A model generated the notes under the pieces. The model was given only the letters and a program-made list of their open reading frames with translations, was not told the origin of the DNA and ran no database searches. From Streptomyces xantholiticus (lineage in GTDB: Bacteria; Actinomycetota; Actinomycetes; Streptomycetales; Streptomycetaceae): 35,037 bases of DNA. Position 1 is the first letter of the stretch. Every line of letters begins with the position of its first letter. Below are positions 15,743 to 23,320 of the stretch, piece after piece. Location: the NCBI RefSeq assembly GCF_014651015.1, contig NZ_BMWB01000037.1:18484-53520 (forward strand). Reading direction: 5' to 3'. The position numbers and the translations under genes are program-made.

Positions 15743-17257
15743 TTGTCCCACTCCGTCGAACCGGCCGACGTCCTGATCGTCGGCGGCGGATCGGCCGGCG
15801 CAGTGCTCGCCGCGCGCCTGAGCGAGAACCCCGCCCGGCGCGTCGTGCTGCTCGAGGCCGGGCCGGACTACGGCCCCACCCAGTTCCCCGACGCGCTGCT
15901 CGACGCCAACCGGATCGCCGATCTCGATCACGACTGGGGATACACCTCGCGGGGCGGGCGACTGAGCCCCTCGATGGTCGCCCTGCGCGGCAAGGTGATG
16001 GGCGGGAGTTCCGCCGTCAACGCCGGCGCCGCCCTCCGCGCCCGCGCCCGCGACTTCGCCCGCTGGGCCGAGAACGGGCTCGACGACTGGAGCTTCGCCG
16101 ACGTCCTGCCGTACTTCCGCGCCCTGGAAAACACCCCCACCGGCGAGGACGAGTTTCACGGGCGAAGCGGGCCGATGCCCGTGCGCCAACTGACCGACTC
16201 CGAGCTGACCTGCGCGCATCGTGGCTTCATCGACGCCGCAGTCGCCCTTGGCCACAAGCGGATCACCGACTTCAACGGTGCCGAGCAGGACGGCGTCGGA
16301 GCCTTCGCGGTCAACGTCCTCGATGGGATCCGACAGAACACCGCACTGGTCTACCTCACCGCTGAGGTGCGCGCTCGCCCGAATCTCACGGTGCACGGTG
16401 CCGTCACCGTCGACCGGGTGCTGTTCCGCGGTGGCAGTGCGACCGGAGTGGTCACCGCCGACGGGACCGTGCTCAATGCCGACGAGGTGATCCTCTCTGC
16501 CGGGACCTACGGAAGCGCGGCGATCCTGCTGCGCTCCGGCGTCGGCCCCGCCGGCGAAGTGGCGTCGCTCGGCATCGAGCCCCTCGCCGACCTACCCGTC
16601 GGACAACACCTGCAAGACCACCCTTTCTGCCCCGCGGTCTATGCACTCGCCCCGGGGCGAGGGGAGATGGCTCCGGCCCTCGGCGCACTGCTGTGGACCG
16701 CCTCCAGCGAGGCCGCGGACGGTGAACTCGACCTGAACGTCGTCGCCGTGCATCCCAACGGGGCTCCGTTCATGCCCGCCGGCGGCGTCATCGCCCTGTC
16801 CACGGCTCTCGTGCTCCCCGAGGCGCAGGGCACGGTGCGCCTCGCCAGCCGCGATCCGCTTGCCCAACCCTTGATCGACCACAACTACCTCGGCACCGAG
16901 CGCGACCGCCGACGCATGCTCGAAGGCGTACGAATCGCCCGTGATCTGGCCCGTGACCCGGCACTCGCGCCGTCGCTCGCCGGGCTTCTGATGCCGCGCG
17001 AACTGCCCGACGGCGCCGAGGAACTGACGCGGGTGATCGAATCCAGCCTCTCCATCTACGGTCACCCCTCCTCCACCGCCCCCATGGGTGCCGCCGACTC
17101 GCCTCAGGCCGTCGTCGACTCCCGCGGAGCCGTGCACGGAATCGCCGCCCTGCGTGTCGTGGACGCCTCGATCATCCCGTACGTGCCCTCCAGCGTCACC
17201 AACCTCACCACGATCATGATCGCCGAACGCATCGCCCACCTCGTCTACAACCACTGA
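15743..17257 (+). CDS. GMC-family FAD-dependent oxidoreductase
   Basis: A 504-residue glucose-methanol-choline-type flavoprotein, which oxidises primary alcohols (or, less often, dehydrates oximes or oxidises other C-H bonds). It shows the FAD fold VLIVGGGSAGAVLAARL (from residue 10), the GMC signature KVMGGSSAVNAG, GPAGEVASLGIEPLADLPVG, and the C-terminal active site with His in YGHPSSTAPMG and Asn in SVTNLTTIMIAE. Translation likely starts at TTG 15743, with GAAAGGG upstream. As the last gene of the cluster it may oxidise a hydroxymethyl-phenazine or act on another tailored intermediate; this is inference. IS701 lies 5 bp after its stop. Confidence 0.93.
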   Translation: MSHSVEPADVLIVGGGSAGAVLAARLSENPARRVVLLEAGPDYGPTQFPDALLDANRIADLDHDWGYTSRGGRLSPSMVALRGKVMGGSSAVNAGAALRARARDFARWAENGLDDWSFADVLPYFRALENTPTGEDEFHGRSGPMPVRQLTDSELTCAHRGFIDAAVALGHKRITDFNGAEQDGVGAFAVNVLDGIRQNTALVYLTAEVRARPNLTVHGAVTVDRVLFRGGSATGVVTADGTVLNADEVILSAGTYGSAAILLRSGVGPAGEVASLGIEPLADLPVGQHLQDHPFCPAVYALAPGRGEMAPALGALLWTASSEAADGELDLNVVAVHPNGAPFMPAGGVIALSTALVLPEAQGTVRLASRDPLAQPLIDHNYLGTERDRRRMLEGVRIARDLARDPALAPSLAGLLMPRELPDGAEELTRVIESSLSIYGHPSSTAPMGAADSPQAVVDSRGAVHGIAALRVVDASIIPYVPSSVTNLTTIMIAERIAHLVYNH

Positions 17258-17262
17258 TGACC

Positions 17263-17290
17263 CTAGTACTCCAGCCGTAGATCGTGATCT
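17263..17290 (+). repeat. IS701 terminal inverted repeat plus CTAG duplication, left
   Basis: CTAG followed by TACTCCAGCCGTAG and matching sequence to 17290; reverse complement of 19195-19222 with one mismatch. Confidence 0.9.
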
Positions 17291-18628
17291 TCATGCCTGA
17301 GTGGCTTGTCGACGGTAGTGGCTGGCCTGGGATCGGGCCTGGTGGCGGCGCCGCCAGTCGGACCAACCGAGCCGGTGGGCGGCATCGTGGACAGGTCGGA
17401 CAACGAGTGTGATGAACAGGCGCTGGATCTCGTTGCAGGTGAGCGGAATGAGGGCATCGGGTGCGGGGCGGGTGTGCTCGTCTGCGCGTACGACGGCGAG
17501 GAAGGCGTGCGCGAGCATGGCGAGGGTGACCCAGCGGGACCAGGAGGCATAGCGGCGGACCTGATGCTCGTCGAGTGCGGCCAGGCCCTTGACCGACTGG
17601 AAGAACTCCTCCACCCGCCATCTTGATCCAGCGACTCTGACCAGCACGGTCAGCGGCACGGGTGCGCGCGAGTAGCAGCGGTAGTAGGCGAGTTCGCCGG
17701 TGCTGCGGTTACGGCGGATCAGCAGCTGACGACTCCCGGGTCGGGGGTCGGCGAGGTCGATAACTGCCCAGTCGTAGAAACGGCGGCCCTTGGCCCCGAC
17801 CCCTGCGGAGAGCTTCTGCCAGGCCCGCTTGCGCACCTTCTTGGCCAGGGTGTCCGCACGGAACCTCCCCGCCCCGGTGGTGACTTCGTGCGAGCAGGCC
17901 ACCGCGAGGACGTAGCCGGTGCCGCGTTCCTCCAGTGCGGTTCGCAGCCTGGGGTTGCCGCCGTAGACCTCGTCGCCGGCGACCCATGCGGCCTGGTGGC
18001 CGGCGTCCAGGAACCGGGCAACCATACGAGTGGCCAGTTCCGGCTTGGTGGCGAAGGCGGTGTCCTGGTCGAGTCCGGCATCCCGGCAGCGGTCAGGGTC
18101 GGAGGTCCATGAACGCGGGACGTACAGTTCCCGGTCCACTGCCGCGTGCCCGCGCCGGCCGGCGTAGACCAGGTAGAGGGCGACCTGGGCATTTTCGATC
18201 CTGCCCGCGGTGCCGGTGTACTGGCGCTGGACGCCGACCGTGTCGGTGCCCTTCTTCACGTCCCCGGTCTCGTCGACCACCAGTACCGCCTGGTCGTCGT
18301 GCAGGTGGTCCACCACGTAGTCACACACATCGTCGCGGACCCGGTCGGCGTCCCACTTGGCCCGCCCCAACAGGTGCTGCATGCCGTCCGGAGTGGTCTC
18401 GCCAGCCCATTCGGCGATGGTCCAGCAGTTCTTGCGCGGCAGGTCCGACAGCAGTCCGAGCACCAACTTCCGGACCCGGCACCGGGGTTCGACCCGTGTG
18501 AACCGTCCCGCTATCCGGCTCATCAGGCCCTCGAACGCCTCCTGCCAGCGGGCAGGGTCTACGCTGTGACCTGCGGCCACCGCGTGATCGTTTGTCTTCA
18601 CACACCGATGATCAACGGGTGGCCGCAC
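17291..18628 (-). CDS. IS701-family transposase
   Basis: Up to 445 residues, normal length for IS701. DDE elements are visible: VLVVDETGDVKKGTDTVG (first Asp), AAWVAGDEVYGGNP (second Asp), and SRWRVEEFFQSVKGLAALD (Glu). N-terminally it has RKNCWTIAEWAGETTPDGMQ, typical of the family. The true start is uncertain: ATG 18628 or in-frame GTG codons near 18601 or 18577 are possible and none has a clear ribosome site. The stop at 17291 overlaps the inner border of the terminal repeat. It is divergent from the MazF-like gene, with a short shared upstream region. Confidence 0.92.
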   Translation of the reverse strand: MRPPVDHRCVKTNDHAVAAGHSVDPARWQEAFEGLMSRIAGRFTRVEPRCRVRKLVLGLLSDLPRKNCWTIAEWAGETTPDGMQHLLGRAKWDADRVRDDVCDYVVDHLHDDQAVLVVDETGDVKKGTDTVGVQRQYTGTAGRIENAQVALYLVYAGRRGHAAVDRELYVPRSWTSDPDRCRDAGLDQDTAFATKPELATRMVARFLDAGHQAAWVAGDEVYGGNPRLRTALEERGTGYVLAVACSHEVTTGAGRFRADTLAKKVRKRAWQKLSAGVGAKGRRFYDWAVIDLADPRPGSRQLLIRRNRSTGELAYYRCYSRAPVPLTVLVRVAGSRWRVEEFFQSVKGLAALDEHQVRRYASWSRWVTLAMLAHAFLAVVRADEHTRPAPDALIPLTCNEIQRLFITLVVRPVHDAAHRLGWSDWRRRHQARSQASHYRRQATQA

Positions 18629-18690
18629 CCGTCTCCACAGCGCGTCGGGGTCGCGCAGCGTCCGCCCGCCGTCCTGTGTCAGGAGGACAT

Positions 18691-19095
18691 GTGCAACGTG
18701 GCGAAGTCTGGTGGGTGGAGTTCGACGAGCGGCGGCCGGTCGTGCTGCTGTCGGGAGACGACGCGTCCGGGATCCGGGTGATGCAGGTCGTCGCTCGGGC
18801 GGGTGTCGACATCACCGGTCTGGGCGTCGAAGTGGCAGTAGGCGCCGTGGAAGGACTGCCCTTTGAAGGCGTGCTTCGGTTCGCGTTGCCGCGTCCGGGC
18901 TTTACCCCTTGCACGTGGCTGACCACCGTGTCCCGGGACGACCTGATCGAGCGAGCGGACGTTCTGTCCTCCACGAAACTCAGCGAGATTGAGAACGCCC
19001 TCCGTCTCGGTGAGCAGGCGAAGGAGTGGACCCCGGCGACGACCGAGAAGCTCAGCGAGATAAGGAACGCCCTCCGTCTCGGTGGACTCGAGTAG
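18691..19095 (+). CDS. MazF/PemK-like toxin, passenger of IS701
   Basis: A 134-residue protein with the PemK/MazF pattern: N-terminal RGEVWWVEFDERRPVVLLSG, a central beta-barrel stretch, and the C-terminal TWLTTVSRDDLIERADVLS. MazF-family proteins are usually sequence-specific RNases paired with an antitoxin; no antitoxin gene is visible next to it. GTG 18691 follows AGGAGG by 4 nt and begins VQRGEVWW exactly where the family starts, so upstream in-frame extension to 18592 is rejected. Its C-terminus carries a duplicated KLSEIxNALRLG unit, probably from a 72-nt tandem duplication. It lies inside the IS ends, so it moves with the element. It could be an addiction gene or a domesticated regulator. 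Confidence 0.8.
   Translation: MQRGEVWWVEFDERRPVVLLSGDDASGIRVMQVVARAGVDITGLGVEVAVGAVEGLPFEGVLRFALPRPGFTPCTWLTTVSRDDLIERADVLSSTKLSEIENALRLGEQAKEWTPATTEKLSEIRNALRLGGLE
18976..19084 (+). repeat. Duplicated 37-nt unit in the MazF-like gene
   Basis: 18976-19012 and 19048-19084 agree at 33 of 37 positions with a period of 72 nt, both in frame. Each encodes KLSEIxNALRLG, the C-terminal helix of the protein, so the protein has an extra helix. Confidence 0.8.
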
Positions 19096-19194
19096 TCGGG
19101 TAGGCGGAGAAGGAACGGACGCCCGCGACGGCGTGGTCGGTCTCGTCCAGATGATCGACGCTGCCAGCTGCCTCCTCGGCGCCCCTCACGATCG

Positions 19195-19222
19195 AGATCA
19201 CGAACTACGGCTGGAGTACTAG
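19195..19222 (-). repeat. IS701 terminal inverted repeat plus CTAG duplication, right
   Basis: Ends CTACGGCTGGAGTA then CTAG. It pairs with 17263-17290 with one mismatch. Confidence 0.9.
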
Positions 19223-19248
19223 GCTGCCGAGAGACCGGCCACTCACCT

Positions 19249-19373
19249 TGATGATTCCGGGGCCGAGCCCCGGGCCCCGCGTTCATGCACGTCACCGCCG
19301 CTTCCCCTGGCTGAACTCGGCGGGAGTTCAGCCAGGGGAAGCTCGGCTCGGGGCGCGGCGAGCGCCGCATCCG
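19249..19373 (-). repeat. Hairpin repeat, right copy (possible IS605-type right-end / omega-RNA-like remnant)
   Basis: Homologous to 86-197. The core is a perfect 18-bp stem: CTTCCCCTGGCTGAACTC (19301-19318) with GAGTTCAGCCAGGGGAAG (19324-19341), loop GGCGG. Read on the minus strand, the element ends in ATCATCAA|GG (near 19249); TCAA is a known right-end cleavage tetranucleotide of some IS200/IS605 elements, so this may be the right end and 3' scaffold RNA part of a lost tnpB element. No transposase remains. The IS701 insertion lies about 27 bp beyond this putative end. Confidence 0.5.
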
Positions 19374-19468
19374 ACGGGTGCGGTGGTTCGGCGCACTTCA
19401 CGCAGGCCAGGCCACGTCATCAGACCTCCGGTCGAGGAAACGAGGCTCACGCTACGGATCTGCGGGAG

Positions 19469-19489
19469 CCGGGGGTGTGATTCCCCCGG
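19469..19489. terminator. Hairpin in the gap right of the repeat
   Basis: CCGGGGG and CCCCCGG form a perfect 7-bp GC stem around TGTGATT. It lies 68 bp beyond the stop of the leftward Lrp-type gene and is suitably placed to terminate it. Confidence 0.4.
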
Positions 19490-19556
19490 GCCACCCGACA
19501 TTTCGCACGCTGGTGAAACCCTGGACTGATCGACTGATGGAGGTTCCGAACCCGCG

Positions 19557-20609
19557 TCAGGCCGAATTGCTACGTCTGGGGCTGCTATGCAGGAACGGAC
19601 TGCAGGTTTTCAGAGTCCTCTGGACAGGACTTGTTTCGAGCATGCGGATGGAGTCCAGCGCGCTGAGCCTATCGGCCAGGTAGTCATGCAGCTCACTGGG
19701 ACTCTTGCACAAGACGAGGGCCACCAGGTTGGTTGGGCCGGTGGTAGAGGCCAGGAAAGCTAGTTCCCTGTGTTGGATCAGGGTGCGCGCTACCTGGTTC
19801 AGGTGCGCGGGGGCGACAGACATCCACAGCAGGGCTTGCGTGGTGATGCCGTATACCTCCGCACTGATCTCGACGTCGAAGGTGAGCATGCCGCTGGCCT
19901 GCAAAGCAGCGAGTCGGCGCGTAATGGTCGAGGAAGACTGGCCGGTCTCGGCGGCGAGGTCTGTGTAGCTGATGCGGCCGTTATTCTGCAACGCGGCCAG
20001 CAGGTGCCAGTCCGCCTGGGTCAGGGATGAGCGGAGCTTGGGCTCGTCAGCGTCATCTGACGAGTCGAGTGCTCGGCGTAGTTGTTCCTGCTGCTCGTTG
20101 GTGAGAGCGGTGGTGTGCCCCTGCCATGCGGTGGGACCGCCTAAATAGGTATGCAGCAGGCGGTGAGCCGACACCTCGGCGATGTTGGCCACACGAGGGA
20201 TCTCGCGGAACAGCAGCGTATGGTGCGCCGCGGAGTTCATGACGAAGCATATTTCGGTTCCCCCGGACACGAGCCGCACCCAGGTGGTGTCGTCCCGCCG
20301 AGCCAGGCTGTACGCGACACTCTGAGCGGTGTTCGGGCTGGCCGTGAGCCTCAGAATCCACTTCCCATCTGACGGTTGCCGCGGGTTCACCACCCCGACA
20401 ACGCGAAGCGACAGCTCGCTGCTCAGCCGCCCGTAGCGACGGGCGACTGTTTGCGTGGAGACGCCCAGAACCTCGGCGATCCGGCTGAACGGCGCCCGAC
20501 CGTCGATACGCAGGGCATGAATGATACAGTGGTCTAATCCATCGACTGCGGGGACCGTTGGCTCAGAACACTCGCCCACTGGCCGTCTAGGGCCATGGAC
20601 GCTCAGCAA
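19557..20609 (-). CDS. Two-domain Lrp/AsnC-family transcriptional regulator
   Basis: A 350-residue protein made of two Lrp/AsnC halves in tandem. The N-terminal helix-turn-helix is LDHCIIHALRIDGRAPFSRI...VSTQTVARRYGRL, followed by a ligand-type domain. The second helix-turn-helix is LTQADWHLLAALQNNGRIS...QSSSTITRRLAALQ, followed by a second RAM-like domain (LLWMSVAPAHLNQVARTLI). Such duplicated Lrp proteins are common in actinobacteria and respond to amino acids or other small molecules. The start is unclear: TTG 20609 or GTG near 20576; neither has a good ribosome site. It lies 2.3 kb past the phenazine cluster beyond IS701, so control of phz is possible but not shown. Confidence 0.88.
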   Translation of the reverse strand: MLSVHGPRRPVGECSEPTVPAVDGLDHCIIHALRIDGRAPFSRIAEVLGVSTQTVARRYGRLSSELSLRVVGVVNPRQPSDGKWILRLTASPNTAQSVAYSLARRDDTTWVRLVSGGTEICFVMNSAAHHTLLFREIPRVANIAEVSAHRLLHTYLGGPTAWQGHTTALTNEQQEQLRRALDSSDDADEPKLRSSLTQADWHLLAALQNNGRISYTDLAAETGQSSSTITRRLAALQASGMLTFDVEISAEVYGITTQALLWMSVAPAHLNQVARTLIQHRELAFLASTTGPTNLVALVLCKSPSELHDYLADRLSALDSIRMLETSPVQRTLKTCSPFLHSSPRRSNSA

Positions 20610-20625
20610 GGCTTGCTCAGCAAGG
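20601..20625. promoter_or_regulatory. Palindrome and direct repeat at the start of the Lrp-type gene
   Basis: CTTGCT-C-AGCAAG (20612-20624) is a perfect 6-bp inverted repeat with one central base, and GCTCAGCAAGG occurs twice (20601-20611 and 20615-20625). Lrp/AsnC regulators usually autoregulate through such sites, so this is a likely operator. It overlaps the TTG start candidate, which favours the downstream GTG. Confidence 0.5.
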
Positions 20626-20754
20626 TGTGCGGCACTACTTTCCCCCGGATAGCCTAGGACAGGACCTCGTCAATGGACTTGGCTGTCGGCGACGGCTTTT
20701 TCATCACCAGGGCCCCGGCGAGTTCCGTTCCATGGTGATGGTCAGCCAGTTCTC

Positions 20755-21075
20755 GTGATCGGTCATGCTTTGCCGGACTTGGCGCGGGCATGGGGTCACA
20801 ATCGTGGTTTAAGGAATACGTGTTCGGTATCGCCGGCCTCGGACGCGAGACCCAGCGACCTGGCGGCCCGTCAACAGCTGCACGGGTCCGCCGAATACCG
20901 GCATCACGTCCTGGATGACACCTTCGAGGAGGAGCGCCGCCAGGCCCGCACTGTACGCCTGCCTGAGAACCTCTTCACCCTGCACGACCTGGCATTCCAG
21001 GCGGTCAAGGCCGACCGATTCGGCAATATCGCATGCAGCCGCTGCCACTACACCAGCCCCCCGACCAGCTCCTGA
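20755..21075 (+). other. Possible gene remnant, unrecognised
   Basis: The stretch LAARQQLHGSAEYRHHVLDDTFEEERRQARTVRLPENLF...QAVKADRFGN (about 20860-21030, broken here for length) has a natural-looking protein composition, but I recognise no family. There is no ribosome site at its start and it runs into IS debris, so I treat it as a truncated gene. Confidence 0.3.
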
Positions 21076-21093
21076 ACCACTACGGACCATGAC

Positions 21094-21114
21094 CATCACC
21101 ACGAAGTGGTGATG
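21094..21114. terminator. 9-bp hairpin before the IS5 debris
   Basis: CATCACCAC and GTGGTGATG pair perfectly around GAA. It may be a terminator or the outer end of a lost IS. Confidence 0.4.
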
Positions 21115-21120
21115 AATAGG

Positions 21121-21362
21121 TCAAGAGGAACCACTAGGTCCAATCTTCGGACAAGTATACATGTTCTCGCTCTTCGTGGATACGGCGGTCCGCCACAGGG
21201 CCCCCGTGGCAGGGCCCCAGGGAGTGAGCCAAAGATCCATGTCAGCGATTACACAATCAACTGCGGTGAGGCGGTCATGACCACCTGTCGGCACTAACAG
21301 ACCGGTCCGCTCGGTGATCAAGTGGATCTTCGAGCCGTACTTGCCCCGGTCGACAGGATTCG
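21121..21362 (-). pseudogene. IS5-family transposase fragment
   Basis: On the minus strand 21290-21362 reads NPVDRGKYGSKIHLITERTG, the conserved block around the second DDE region of IS5-type transposases. The rest downstream (to 21121) no longer looks like the family. Both ends of the gene are missing. Confidence 0.65.
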
Positions 21363-21408
21363 GACCTGTCGGGTCCCCCTTTTGAGGGCCAGTTGGGGTG
21401 AGGCGATA

Positions 21409-21594
21409 TTGCCGGACGAGGCGAACATTCAGATCGGTGATGCCGTACGGGTCGCGGGCGGTCCGTACGCCGACTTCATGGGAGCGGTCCGAGGCATCGA
21501 CCTCGGCCGGCGTCGCGTGCAGTTGACCGTGGACATTCTCGGCGATGCGAGCACCATCGACGTTCCGTTGTCAGATGTCGTGAGGGCTGTCTGA
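21409..21594 (+). CDS. Very small KOW-domain protein (NusG C-terminal-like)
   Basis: About 61 residues from TTG 21409, preceded by GGTGAGG. The sequence IQIGDAVRVAGGPYADFMGA followed by VRGIDLGRRRVQLTVDILG and IDVPLSDVVRAV closely follows the KOW domain of NusG, which binds ribosomal protein S10, Rho or RNA. The N-terminal NGN domain that binds RNA polymerase is absent; just upstream lies IS5 debris. Either it is the stub of a nusG-like gene cut by an IS, or a free-standing KOW protein. The domain call is good; the gene's function is uncertain. Confidence 0.55.
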   Translation: MPDEANIQIGDAVRVAGGPYADFMGAVRGIDLGRRRVQLTVDILGDASTIDVPLSDVVRAV

Positions 21595-21660
21595 AATCCG
21601 ACTGATCCGCCGGTCTGGCCTGGTGGTTGCGATGACGCCAGCCCAGTCCCGCCGCTGCCC

Positions 21661-21790
21661 GTGCCGTTGGACGCCATCAGGCAGGGCGGCTTCGGTTGGC
21701 ACCTGGTGCAGGACCTGTCGAAAGAGGTGCACGTCCACGTACACCCTGCCGGGAAGACAGCGACAGCAGTCGCTCCGCCTCGGACAGCAC
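21661..21790 (+). pseudogene. C-terminal stub of an RsbW/SpoIIE-type ATP-binding protein
   Basis: PLDAIRQGGFGWHLVQDLSK then EVHVHVHPAGKTATAV resembles the last GHKL ATPase box of serine-kinase/anti-sigma type regulators, where GGFGWHLV is the glycine-rich loop. No earlier part of the domain is found upstream, so only a stub remains. Confidence 0.5.
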
Positions 21791-21854
21791 GATCTCCACG
21801 GCAGAAGGACCCGGATGCGACATGGCAACAAGGTACTGACCAACACTCAGAATT

Positions 21855-22650
21855 TCAGGCGCATGACACTACAAACCGCCAAACGGGCGGGCGGCCTCCG
21901 GCCCGAAGGCCGGGGGCGACCCGTTCCTCCAGGCCGCGCACGCGGATCCTGATCAGCGTGGTGTCGTCGACTTCGATCAGCCCCGCGTTGCGCAACGCGG
22001 CGACGAGGCGCGCGAACGCGGTCGCATCCAGACGCCTCATGACCTGCCACCACACCGACGCATCGGGCGAGTCCTTCCTTCCGTACGTCAGAAGACACTG
22101 GGGCCAGGGCATCCGAGACCAGCAGGACGACGTCCCCCTCCTTGAGGCGACCGCGTGTCCGCCGGATCTGCCGGCTGAGGACGGGTGAGCCACCGGAGTG
22201 ATTCGTGACGAGGTCCGGGCGGCTGCCGAAGAGCGAGGGGTTTTCCAGGGGAAATGCGGAGAGCAACTCGTCGTGGCGCAGATGGAACAGGCAGGTGTCA
22301 CCGATGGCCACCGCGCCGTAGCTCAACTCCTCAGTGGCACGATGCAGCGTAAGTCCGAGAAGCGTCGCGGCAGCCGGTCTCTGCTGCGCCTCTGCGTCCT
22401 GCACCCACCACGGTGCCGGTTGGCTGCCTGTGCTTCTTGCGGAGCTCCTCCTCCCCGTGCCACTGGGCGCAGCGCTGCACCACCCAGCTGCGTACCGCCT
22501 CGGGCTCGGGCCGTGGCGGTACGCCGATGTAGGCACCGGCAAGCAGGCGCGCCCAGCTGCCGGCCCGGTAGGCGGCACTCGCTCCGTCGCACAGTGCGAA
22601 GACCCAGCCGTCACCGCTGACCGCCGCGATGTCCTGGCACTCGGACGGGT
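21855..22650 (-). pseudogene. PP2C-like protein phosphatase, frameshifted
   Basis: Three minus-strand frames join into one protein. RYPSECQDIAAV and DGWVFALCDGASAAYRAGSW (about 22650-22440) carry the metal-binding Asp-Gly of PPM/PP2C phosphatases. After a frameshift near 22420 comes ATEELSYGAVAIGDTCLFHL, then RLKEGDVVLLVSDALAP with the second metal Asp region. After another near 22075 comes FARLVAALRNAGLIEVDDTT. Intact relatives would act in Ser/Thr phosphosignalling. Two frameshifts indicate loss of function unless they are assembly errors. Confidence 0.6.
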
Positions 22651-22683
22651 AGCGCCGACCTGGCCGAGCTCCTGTACGACCGC

Positions 22684-23320
22684 ATGGAGCGGGACAAGCT
22701 CGATGAGCTACGCGCGTGCCTGTTCCACGAACTGCTCCTGCGGGGCGTAGACACGGAGGACTTTCGGCCGCTTCGCAGCTGGCCATTGGTACGGCCCAGC
22801 GGGCACACGCTGTCGTGGCTCCCGGTGGACCTCCGCCCGTTCGAGACCGGCTCCCCCTTCCCCAGCCGGTCGATCAACGGCGGCGCGGGCGGAGCGTGGA
22901 CGGGACTCACCGCCGAGGGCCGCCTGGACCCGCCGACGCCCCCACCGAACGCTCGCCGCTCCACGACATCGCGACCGTCGAGGTGCACGAGACCATCGTC
23001 GCGGCGCCCAGCGCCGGCGACTTCGGTCACTTCGGGGCATGGGTCTTCGCCCTGGACTCGCCAGTGGATCCGGCCCTCGTCCCCACCCTGGTGCCCACCT
23101 TGCCCATGGCGTGCGTGGAGGGACTCGGCCCCTCCACCCGCTTCGAGATCGCACGCCGCCCGCTGACGGACATCTGGCAGATCCTCTTCAGCACCGCGTC
23201 GATGGGCGGCACGTACGGCCGGGGGCCCAGGGCGCGTTCGGCCGACGGGCGACCTGGTGGTCGCTGGCGGGGCTCGGCGGCGCCCCTCTCGGCGCGAGCG
23301 CCGAACTCGGCGGTGGCCCA
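22684..23320 (+). pseudogene. Unrecognised actinobacterial protein, frameshifted
   Basis: Plus-strand coding sense passes through three frames: LDELRACLFHELLLRGVDTE and SWPLVRPSGHTLSWLPVDL (22684-22950), then VEVHETIVAAPSAGDFGHFG, AWVFALDSPVDPALVPTLVP and LTDIWQILFSTASMGGTYG (22980-23215), then GRRATWWSLAGLGGAP (23240-23290). I do not recognise a family. Shifts near 22950 and 23225 break it. The end merges with sequence whose coding sense is on the other strand. Confidence 0.5.

Larger units (their letters stand above)
17267..19218 (-). mobile_element. IS701-family element carrying a MazF-like passenger gene
   Basis: The element is bounded by matching ends: 17263-17290 and 19195-19222 are reverse complements with one mismatch over 28 nt. 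CTAG directly flanks both sides (17263-17266 and 19219-19222), the 4-bp YTAR-type duplication known for IS701. That gives about 1.95 kb. The transposase reads leftward and a toxin-like gene reads rightward inside the element, which is about 0.5 kb longer than the transposase alone needs. Ends and gene look intact, so it may be active. Confidence 0.9.

Noticed and set aside
18592..18690. N-terminal extension of the MazF-like gene
   Set aside because: This part overlaps the start of the transposase gene on the other strand and reads as an arginine-rich shadow. The GTG at 18691 has an ideal ribosome site.
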